A stretch of 64,000 bases of DNA from Lumbricus rubellus (lineage: Eukaryota > Annelida > Clitellata > Crassiclitellata > Lumbricidae): the NCBI GenBank assembly GCA_945859605.1, contig OX243828.1, positions 28,104,178 through 28,168,177 on the forward strand, written 5' to 3'. Made by a program: the position numbers and the translations under genes. Of this stretch, positions 56,202-64,000 are shown piece after piece. The notes beneath the pieces were generated by a model, which worked only from the letters and a program-made list of their open reading frames with translations, did not search any database and was not told where the DNA came from. The first letter of the stretch is position 1, and every line of letters starts with the position of its first letter.

Positions 56202-59200
56202 GCATATATATATATATATATATGTATATATCACTCATCATCATCATCATCATCAGAATTTTATAGACTGAAATATAGAAAATCCTTAGATCTGTAACTA
56301 ATTGTAACCTAGTCTATATATATATATATATAGTCTATATATATATATGCATATATATATATATAGACTAGGTTACAATTAGTTACAGATCTAAGGATTT
56401 TCTATATTTCAGTCTATAAAATTCTGATGATGATGATGATGATGAGTGATATATACAAAGGCACGTTCATTTGGCTTTTATGTGCAACTTGTTCAAGGTT
56501 GCTATGCAATGACTTGACGTAGATTCCAACCTGCAACCCTCTGGTAACAAGGCACAGACCATATACCGTTAGACCACTGCGTCCCGAAAGTAAATCCTAA
56601 ACAATTCCCATCTATGACAAGATAACACTCAACGAATTTGGCAACCAGAGCTTTATACTAGACAACATGCAGCATGTAAACACATGAGCTTCATGTCTAC
56701 ATGTACATTGTCTTGTAATGTAATTTAATTCTCCAAAATCAACTTAACTTAAACAAATCTAACTCAAACTAGCTTAGAATAAGTTGTTAACATAACTGAT
56801 CCAATTCTAATCCAATCACATCCATCGAAATTAATCTAATCTGTGCTCTTCAAACCCAATATAATCTAACAAAGAATTTTCTCAGAGACAGTTTTCCTGC
56901 GACATCCAAATTCATAATCAGACGAAACGTCCCTCAGATGCTCTGCACATTATTCTGTGATTGTCAACAGATTCATCGATGTCATCTTAAGTACATCATT
57001 TAATCATCGAGTTCATCAAAATTAACATTTGACTCATCTTAATACAATCATCTGAAAAGTCATTTTATTTAACACAAACCAGCAAAGTAACGAAATGAGA
57101 TTTACCTTGTTGTTACCGTGACGATACAATGGATCGGTTTCTTGTTACATTGATACTCTCTTTCGACAGGAGAGTAGGACAGGTCAAAGGTTGCAGGCAG
57201 CATGCCAGAACAGACGACAATATGGCCGTCGTCTAAAACCACATACATCTGGTTCTCTGCTTGACTAAACGACATGCAGCGGACACTGGTTCCCGGCCGA
57301 TTTGAGACGGAGAATTTCAGAATCTCCTTGTATTCTGATTGTCTGATTTGAAAACAAATTTATGCAAACATTTAGTACGATAAACATTTTCAGCGTAATC
57401 CTGCAATATGGATGTGTCGTCGTATATTTTGATACAAAAACTCCAAATTAAAAGATTCTCTGTCAACTATTTGTCATTTAAATCATTTAACTCAAATGTT
57501 GATCATAGCGAAACATTAATTTATTATAACTAAAAGACGCAATGCGCCAACACTTAAACTGTCTGAAAAGATAAATTGATTAAAATTGGTAAATTGTACT
57601 TATGATGGTAAATTGTTTAGTACATGCATGAACTAGCATGACAAAAGAAATAGTTTAGAATGCTAACTGGTTAAGAACACTGAGCGGTTCAAAAGTTTCA
57701 CAATTAGTTCAAACCACAGACGGCAATCTTTTCGATGTTCTTACAGAATGTTCACTGTGAGACAACATTCATTTGACTTAAACTGATCATGTGGCTGTGT
57801 GAAAAGATAGGTAAGTAAGTATTAAGTAAGTAGCCTTTATTTGCATCTGACAAGTGCACATGCACTACATTGCATAAAATGATTACATACATTTTTAAAA
57901 GTGGCCTATGACAGATAGCAGAGCAGATTTTTAAATCATATAACTTGAAATAAGATATGAAAAGACTGTCCATTGAAACGCACGTGTAGACATGAATCAT
58001 CGCTCCAGAACACGCACACCAGATGTCAGCCGTAGTGACACACATCACGGAAATTACTGCAAACTTCACCTCCAACTTCTAACGAAAAAACCACACACAC
58101 AGAGTCAGCAAAATTAACCAATTAAAAAATGAACAAAATCAAGAAAAGCCCAATTTGGATATATAAGTAAAACATCAATCGAAATAATCAATCAAAAATC
58201 TCAGTAAAATTCGAAGTGCGTGTACTTTAAGCTGTTACTTTCATATTCTTTCAGTTTTTGCGTGCATTCGTTTGACTATGCAACACACAAATCATTTGCT
58301 ATACACAAACTTGACCACATTAAGCACAACCAAGCAGTAGATGCAAAAGTGAATCAAAAATCTTGAACCAAAATTCTCCTATGACACGGACGTAAATCCC
58401 ACATTCCAACATGATAACCACAAGACTATCGAGCATCCCTGCGTGACAATCTTCCATGCTAAACACAAGACATAATGACAATCCAACATGATGACAATCC
58501 AACATGATGACAATCCAACATGATGACAATCCAACATGATGACAATCCAACATGATGACAATCCAACATGATGACAATCCAACATGATGACGATCCAACA
58601 TGATGACAATCCAACATGATGACAATCCAACATGATGACAATCCAACATGATGACAATCCAACATGATGACAATCCAACATGATGACAATCCAACATGAT
58701 AACCACAAGACTACCGAGCATCCCTGCATGACAATCTTCCTTGCAAGCTGAATAATTCTACTCAACTTCAAATGTAACCTTTAATATTAAGGTGATATAA
58801 AAATATATCCCCACCAATGCCACAAACATATATTATTTTTAATTGGATAGATGTTCATCATGATAAAATCCAATCGTTTGATTCGTGATCAGTTTAAGAA
58901 AAGTGAAATTGAAGATCCAAATGAAATGGAGAGACAACCTTTATCTGGACGCACTCCTGATCCTGGTACGTACAGACGACCAGTGCACCAGATGATGAAT
59001 TGGGTGCAGTACGAACTGACACCCACACATCTGACTGAGGATTGTCTGGTTGACACATGCTGCTCATGTCTATGCCTACATTCCGTCCATCTGATCATCC
59101 AGAATAAAAATAACAACAACAACGATCTTTATTTCGTAATTATTAACCAATCAGAACACAACAATTATTAACCAATCAGAACACAACAAGTGCAGCAAAT

Positions 59201-59303
59201 GAAGTGTCCAAAACATTCATTCTTTAGCCACAACAAAATGTACAAATACATTTATAACTAAGTAGGTATCAACAATATATTACATTGTATAATATATTAT
59301 AAT

Positions 59304-59334
<31 letters not shown>

Positions 59335-61805
59335 CATATATATACATATATATATATATATACACACATATATATATACACTGTGTCCGGAAAAAAAGGG
59401 ACCCATTTTGTAAATATGAAAATAAATAGTAAACATTTATCGATTTTTACAATTCAAACACCATTTTCATCCAGACACATTTGTCTAACATTGGTGAAAA
59501 TAGAAAAGTTCCAGTCTCAATATTGACGTCATAATGACGTCATTTGTATAAAAAGTCATATTTCAGATATAAGTGCATAAAATTATCTAAAATTTCAATA
59601 TTTTTAAGATGTCATTTATCAGTAATAAATGTCAATTTAATTTTAATTTTATATCTGAATTATGCCAGACTGCAATTTGTGCTCAAAGTGTCCACCTTCG
59701 GCCTCAACGCAAGCTTCAAAAAGGTCGCGCTAATAGCCAACAGCACCATCGATAACCAGCTTATAAAAATCCTCTCAGGCATTAACAATTCGCTCACGTA
59801 GTTCTTCAATGTTTCTTTTCTTTGTCTGGTAACCATCTCCTGCAATAGTCTCCATGTTTTATAATCAACTGGATCTAAGCTCGGGCCGTTGGGCGGCCAA
59901 AGATTATAAAAGGAATGAAATCCGGGGTCTCATTAGTCAACAGTTCAGCAGTTTAACGAGTTTAGTGAGCGGGAACGCCATTAATGTTTATTAATCCGAG
60001 TATTCGTGGATATCAGACATCAATTTTATTTGGAGGAGACAATTCCTGTAATGAGTTGCATTTATTTTTACTCCTGGTTCTGTTAAATGGATTTCCGTTT
60101 CACCAAGAGCCAATATACCAGCCGAAATCATGCATGACTGGCCGCTAAATGACCTTTAGTGCAAATGACGTCATTCTGACGTCATCATTGTGACTGGAAC
60201 TTTTATATTTTCACCAGTATTAGATAAATATGTCAGGATTAAAATGCTTGTTGAATTGTAAAAATCGATGAATATTTACTACTTATTTTGATATTTAGAA
60301 AATGGGTCCCTTTTTTTCCGGACACAGTGTATATATGTATATATGTCTTTGTTCATTATCAATCGGAATGACAAATCGCAGCAATGCAGATGAAATACAA
60401 GCAGACTGTCAATAGGAGAAAGGTCTGAAGGGGAAGAGTTTTCAGAGAAGACCTCTAGGTTTTTTCACGCTTCAAGGAGAGCACTCTAACAAACAAACAA
60501 CTGCCACATCCCACAATCAAGATCGAGAAACGAGGCTTGGCTGTATTCTGGAAGATCGTCGCAGAGACCTGTCATGGAGCATTTGAACAACACGAACTGT
60601 GCTTGCCTTGCGTGAAGGAGTCTGACGTCATTCTCCTGACGGAACAGGCGCACAGAACATCTGCCGCATCATCTTCCAGCATCACGACGTTGTAGAGCGC
60701 ACAGAACTCAGCACTCTCCGCAAACTCGACGATCTCCTTCGCAGACGGACGTTCGCTTGGGTCACGTGACCAGCATAGGGTCATAAGGTCAAGAATGTTG
60801 GTTTGCCGGATGACCTCCTAAGCAACAGAATTACGAGAAAAAGGACTGACCGTTACGTAAAGTGAAACTACTGTAGCTAATTTTATGTAATAGTAATACT
60901 GCAGTGAATTGTAAAACTTGATATTCACTTAATTGTAAAACAATATCCTGGTAATTGCGCAAAATTCTTTTGACACTTTAAGAACAATTGCATTGGTTTG
61001 CAAGATGCGTTTAGCAAATCAAAGTGTTAATGGTATAATGTTCTTATCCTAGCCACTTACCTAGAACTTCTCATCAAAATTGAATTTTCCAAGAATAATG
61101 CCACATGAATAAATTCTACATGCGCATAATAATGGAAAGGATGTCTGGAAACTAATGACAGGAAATGAAAGACGAAAGACAGAAATACATACATGTGACC
61201 TCGGCAAGAAAAGAGACCGCTTGTCAGGAATAGACTTATTAACAGTCTCCATTAATTATAAGCTGACATCATAAGAAAGTGATGAGAAAAATATTTCATG
61301 ATGCTTCGTCCGATATTTGCATCCGTTGTAAATGAAAACATAAAAAATCATTTGGTGGGAAATCGCAAATAAAAATTTAATCTGAACCTACCTATTGCAA
61401 ACATCACATATTTTGCCTTAATACATTAGGTGTGGTAATATAGCTTCTAAAACAGCGAGCCAAAGGTGCAGTTGCATTAATTAAATGCGAAAATCAATAA
61501 TCACGGTTTTTAAGCAAAAATCCATTTTCTTACTGATCTAGAAAGTGAGATCATATATTTTCATAGTGAAACAATTCATGTATATATAACATACACACAC
61601 ACACATAACATAAATGAATAGAGAGAAAGGCATGCATAGAGAAAGAGGCAGGTAAAAAAACCTTCGTTGTAATCATTGGACGTCCGCCAGACATCACATG
61701 ACCTTTGAGATTGATGTTGGTGCCATTGAACGTTCCCATGTCTTCGAACGGCAGCTTCAGCAGCAGCAGTTCATAGATGAACATGCCAAACGAATAGCAG
61801 TCAAC
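52260..61805 (-). CDS. LRRK1-like: LRRK-family kinase, kinase C-lobe and WD40 domain (5' part outside window)
   Basis: LRRK proteins are ROC-COR GTPases fused to a Ser/Thr kinase and a WD40 propeller, acting on membranes and Rab GTPases. Visible exons, 5' to 3': 61805-61662, 60817-60607, 59090-58939, 58078-57984, 57342-57106, 56005-55824, 55342-55220, 52708-52260. Lengths sum to 1593 nt (530 codons plus stop) with all phases matching (0, 1, 0, 2, 2, 1, 1). The first encodes VDCYSFGMFIYELL (kinase helix F) and the second ends the kinase with LCWSRDPSERPSAKEI (C-lobe Arg). WD blades follow: SDVWVSV...GALVVCTYQD, ADIWCACSGAMIHVYT, QMYVVLDDGHIVV, ELWCGQEHGKITIW, TTVYCWDTSTKSL, EFLYVGTTGGCIVVI and FVLVWSGDEW. 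Intron 2 appears to use a GC donor (CAAG/GCAAGC). LRRK1-like rather than LRRK2-like is inferred from the helix-F exon boundary and WD layout. Catalytic Lys, DFG, ROC-COR and leucine-rich repeats lie beyond the edge. Confidence 0.88.
52785..52846. repeat. (AAT)n microsatellite
   Basis: About 20 AAT units in the last LRRK intron. Confidence 0.9.
53145..54957. repeat. 16-bp satellite (about 113 copies) in the last LRRK intron
   Basis: The unit GATCAGTTGATCCATC is very uniform, with AATCAG and CAGATGATCC variants. Variant order is duplicated at an offset of 928 bp (58 units): about 53330-53830 corresponds to about 54258-54758. ATCGAT and TGATC sites recur in every unit. Confidence 0.95.
55728..55822. 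repeat. (AAT)n microsatellite at a LRRK splice donor
   Basis: AAT/ATAA repeats end next to the donor of the exon 56005-55824 (exon end, then GTATTATT...), so the first intron bases after the donor are repeat. Confidence 0.85.
56155..56456. repeat. CA/TA repeat and large near-perfect palindrome
   Basis: (CA)n and (TA)n at 56157-56230 lead into an inverted repeat centred near 56340. Arms of about 107 bp (56224-56330 and 56350-56456) match perfectly as read, including seven TCA/TGA triplets at the outer edge. The spacer is TA-rich. It sits in a LRRK intron. Confidence 0.9.
56516..56588 (-). mobile_element. tRNA-related SINE head (degenerate)
   Basis: The minus strand starts GGGACGCAGTGGTCTAACGG (A-box-like). 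About 45 bp further, TTGCAGGTTGGAATCTACG is a B-box-like element with a G for the usual C. It is similar to 34893-34972. Confidence 0.6.
58470..58702. repeat. 16-bp minisatellite (about 14 copies) in a LRRK intron
   Basis: The unit GACAATCCAACATGAT is almost invariant (one G variant). The flanks repeat each other: ACCACAAGACTATCGAGCAT before and ACCACAAGACTACCGAGCAT after, so a larger duplication encloses the array. All frames through it are artefacts. Confidence 0.9.
59300..59378. repeat. (TA)n/(CA)n microsatellite
   Basis: TA and CA repeats directly abut the left end of the mariner-like element, which inserted into TA-rich sequence. Confidence 0.85.
59379..60329 (-). mobile_element. Mariner-like element, decayed, in a LRRK intron
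   Basis: The ends are CACTGTGTCCGGAAAAAAAG and its inverse, with TA on both sides. Subterminal inverted sequence includes GACCCATTTT. The minus strand retains transposase pieces: NLWPPNGPSLDPVDYKTW (third-Asp box, about 59908-59857), an N-I-E-E-L-R-E-R-like segment and FEACVEAEGGHFEH (about 59720-59680). These are separated by frameshifts and stops. At 951 bp it has lost the N-terminal half. Confidence 0.85.
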
Positions 61806-61868
61806 CTGTAATTCATCAGCAGCAGCAGTAGTTCATAGATGAACATGCCAAACGAATAGCAGTCAACC
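61757..61868. repeat. 62-bp duplication across a LRRK exon start
   Basis: The first 50 or so bases of the exon that starts at 61805, plus its acceptor, are repeated upstream on the minus strand with the second acceptor at 61867/61868. Both copies contain TACAG followed by GTTGACTGCTATTCG (minus strand). The offset is 62 bp, not a multiple of 3. Confidence 0.9.
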
Positions 61869-61884
61869 TGTATATAATCAGAGT

Positions 61885-62886
61885 ATTGTATTGTATTGTA
61901 TTGTATTTAAACATTTATAAAGCGCCTCTAGTAGGGTGAACCGTTCAGAGGCGCTCCCAGTGCGCAAGGCCCAGCGAGAAGAAACAGGTTTTGAGAAGAG
62001 ACAAAGCAGAGGAGAGACTACCAGAAAGAAGTGTAGAGCGAACAGAAGGAGAGAGGGCATTCCAAAGAGAAGGACCAATTGAGACAAATGATCGAGACTG
62101 AGCCATAACAGTTCTAGACCGAGGAACCAAGAGGTCAAATCTGTTGGATGAACGAAGTGGACGGTGGGAGGAAGCTGAGTGAGGACGAAGTAAAACATTA
62201 GTGAGATATTTTGGGGCAAGACCCCATTGAGCCTTTATGATCAGAGTCAGGATCTTAAATTGTGTGCGAGCACGGAGAGGAAGCCAGTGAAGTTCATGAA
62301 ACATAAAGGTAGAGATGTGAGAGTACTTGGGAAGGCGGGCAATCAATCTAGCAGCTGAGTTGAGAACCGACTGAATCGGTGAAAGACGAACTTTAGGAAG
62401 ACCAATGAGGAGAGCATTGCAATAGTCAATTCGTGAACATATAAAAGCATGAATTAAGGTAGTGAAGATGGAGGAGGAGACAGAGCGACGAATGGCTCTG
62501 AGACGTCTTAAATGGAAATATGACGAGCGTGTAACATTGGAAATATGCTCAGTAAAGGTAAGTGAACTATCAATTACAACACCCAGATCCCGCACACTTG
62601 AAGAGAAGGAAAACAGCGGAAATCTTTCAGAGAGCAGAATGAAATCAAGCTTCTGGAGCTGCTGGGGAGTACCTAGCCAGATGAATTGAGTCTTTGAAGT
62701 ATTAAGTAAAAGGCGATTTGAAGACATCCATGAGTGGAGATGAGTAGTAAGGGATTCAATAAGAGCAACTAATAGCAGCTGGGAAGATGAGGGACCATGG
62801 ACAAAAGAGTAGTCTTCAATGTCAATAAGCCATATGTCAATAAAGAACTGGACAGGTAGTTGAACAAATTGTAGTCTATTGGTCAA
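61885..62886 (-). pseudogene. 5'-truncated LINE, reverse-transcriptase C-terminal half
   Basis: An open minus-strand frame (about 313 codons) begins in the reverse-transcriptase palm: LNTSKTQFIWLG, VRDLGVVIDSSLTFTEHI, then FHELHWLPLRARTQFKIL, SSHRPLRSSNRFDL and GPSLWNALSPSVR. These are typical of the thumb and C-terminus of CR1/L2-like LINE proteins found in many invertebrates. The YADD box is missing, since the copy starts after it (IEDYSFVHGPSSSQ suggests the neighbouring region). The 3' end has AAACATTTATAAAGCGCCTC and a (TTGTA)n tail at 61886-61906. The frame is intact, so it is a fairly young insertion. Related older copies lie at 14755-15060 and 33150-33480. Confidence 0.85.
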
Positions 62887-63180
62887 GTAAGTAAAGTAAG
62901 TAAAGTCCCATCTCGTTCCATGAGGAACACAGGGAGGCGCTCATCTCCTTTTCCATAGCCCTGAGCCAGCAATGGACGAATCCCAAGGTCCTGGACACGG
63001 GGCCAGTGTATCGCAGGACTTGCTGTTTACTTCCCAGCTTACGCCGGTACCAAATTATACTGCTTGGTGACAGAGGCACGTGTGCGTAAACAACTTGCCC
63101 AAGGTCGTTACCCGGAGTCGAACCCGCAACCTTTCGCTCCGTGAGCGGACGCGTTACCGGTCTGCCACCAGGTCGCACAC
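62887..63180 (-). mobile_element. tRNA-derived SINE with 13-bp target duplication
   Basis: Perfect direct repeats GTCTATTGGTCAA at 62874-62886 and 63181-63193 flank the element. The minus strand has A box TGGTGGCAGACCGG (63170-63157) and B box GGTTCGACTCC (63124-63114). It ends in ACTTTACTTACTTTACTTAC at 62887-62908, like the CTTA tails of LINE fragments here. Length is 294 bp. RNA polymerase III would start near 63180. Confidence 0.9.
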
Positions 63181-63194
63181 GTCTATTGGTCAAA

Positions 63195-63268
63195 GAGTAA
63201 AGAAATTTTATGCCAGGATTTCATTGGTTTCCTAACCAATGAAATCCTGGCATAAAATTTCTTTACTC
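63195..63268. repeat. Perfect 35-bp hairpin
   Basis: Arms 63195-63229 and 63234-63268 are exact inverses separated by TCCT. Each arm contains AATTTTATGCCAGGATTTCA. It lies just beyond the SINE target duplication, in the LRRK gene's upstream intron. Confidence 0.95.
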
Positions 63269-63297
63269 ATGACAACAAACATCTGCTTCGCTCCTTT

Positions 63298-63462
63298 CAT
63301 ACCGACGACGATGACGACAACGACGATGACGACAACGACGATGATGACGACGATGACGACAACGACGATGACGACAACGACGATGATGACGACGACGATG
63401 ACGACAACGACGACGACAACGACAATGACGACAACGACGATGACGACAACGACGATGAAAGG
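63298..63462. repeat. GAC/GAT triplet repeat
   Basis: ACGACGATG-type triplets. Poly-Thr/Met or Ser-rich frames on either strand are artefacts. Confidence 0.9.
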
Positions 63463-63554
63463 CTGAACTGCGATTCATTCATTCCACAGCTATTTCCTGA
63501 ATTTCAATAGTACATCGTACTTTTCAGGGTGTGGTCCATCTGCCTGGAAAAGCA

Positions 63555-63592
63555 TCTCTCTCTCTGTCTGTCTGTCTGTCTGTCTCCCTCCC

Positions 63593-63677
<85 letters not shown>

Positions 63678-63705
63678 CCCTCCCTCTCTCTGCCTCTCTC
63701 TCTCT
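63555..63705. repeat. (CT)n and (TCTG)n microsatellite
   Basis: Pyrimidine tract of mainly CT with TCTG units at the left edge. Confidence 0.9.
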
Positions 63706-64000
63706 GTGGATCTGCGGAGTGGAAGCTAAATGCGCCTTTCATCTAGTCGCTCACTCATTTGACCGGTATGACCTTCATGTACCTCGGTGACGGACTGCAA
63801 CCACCCACCCATCCACCCATCCACCGACCCATTGTACCTATCCATATCTCTCAGTCTCATGCACTGGAATCAACTTTCCTCTACAATTCAACCTGTATCA
63901 TCATTAGATATCACACTCATCACACTCTTCTTTTTATCTTCACACATCTCTTTCTATGCAAGGCCCTCTGTACTGGGGTCGCTTCTGATAGGGTATTGCT
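63706..64000. other. Right edge, no feature recognised
   Basis: A (CCAC/CCAT) patch lies near 63800-63830. I could not place an upstream LRRK exon here. Confidence 0.4.

Noticed and set aside
58379..58771. Minus-strand frames rich in WIVIMLDCHHVG-type repeats
   Set aside because: They read through the 16-bp minisatellite in a LRRK intron and are not exons.
37767..61805. Functional cluster of an RBR ligase and LRRK, two families linked to parkinsonism through parkin and LRRK2
   Set aside because: The ligase is RNF217-like and not parkin, the genes are convergent and there is no sign of shared regulation. Adjacency is probably chance.
63105..63180. A genuine tRNA gene on the minus strand
   Set aside because: The A and B boxes are good, but the element is flanked by a 13-bp target duplication and continues for 294 bp with a retroposon tail, so it is a SINE.

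Overview
The window is eukaryotic, from an animal. It has spliced genes with GT-AG introns, long microsatellites and minisatellites, tRNA-derived SINEs, decayed non-LTR retrotransposons and many small DNA transposons. Three animal gene families are recognisable: an ADAR2-type RNA-editing adenosine deaminase, an RNF217-type RBR ubiquitin ligase and a LRRK (ROCO) kinase. The repeat load, AT-richness and frequent TAGGCCTA-like motifs suggest a marine invertebrate. The phylum cannot be fixed from the sequence alone.

Layout. 1-17.3 kb is a repeat-rich gene desert. It holds minisatellites, a degraded LINE (about 6.86-8.49 kb), two related short transposons with CATGGGCG ends and 8-bp target duplications (8499-9900, which contains a LINE reverse-transcriptase fragment, and 13444-13808), and a decayed DD37D mariner (11142-12347). 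17.5-32.3 kb is the ADAR2-like gene on the minus strand: four coding exons that keep one frame (659 aa), with a degenerate duplicate of its last coding segment just downstream. Its intron 2 contains a complete 9.72-kb Polinton/Maverick-type element (19865-29584). That element has 270-280 bp terminal inverted repeats and a perfect 6-bp target duplication. The only recognisable gene in it is an intron-rich protein-primed type DNA polymerase B with all active-site motifs intact. A Tc1/mariner-type MITE is nested in one of the polymerase gene's introns.

32.4-37.7 kb is intergenic, with foldback elements, perfect hairpins and LINE remnants. 37.8-47.1 kb is the RNF217-like gene on the plus strand: four coding exons, 797 aa, RING1-IBR-RING2 plus a C-terminal membrane helix, and a tail with 11-residue repeats. 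Its first intron holds three successive tandem arrays. The last is a 43-bp repeat containing the intron's own 3' splice site about 26 times. 47.1-52.3 kb is intergenic and repeat-rich.

52.3-61.8 kb is the 3' half of a LRRK gene on the minus strand: eight exons with consistent frame encoding the kinase C-lobe and WD40 propeller. Its N-terminal exons must lie beyond the right edge. Its introns contain a 1.8-kb 16-bp satellite, a decayed mariner, a roughly 107-bp-arm palindrome and, upstream of the first visible exon, a 5'-truncated LINE, a tRNA-SINE with a 13-bp target duplication and a 35-bp perfect hairpin.

The most notable object is the polymerase-only Polinton inside the RNA-editing gene. 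Next come the amplified splice acceptor in the RBR ligase gene, the duplicated acceptor in the LRRK gene and the repeated use of a 16-bp unit in four unrelated arrays. The three host genes show no common pathway beyond chance neighbourhood. LRRK and RNF217-like converge tail to tail.
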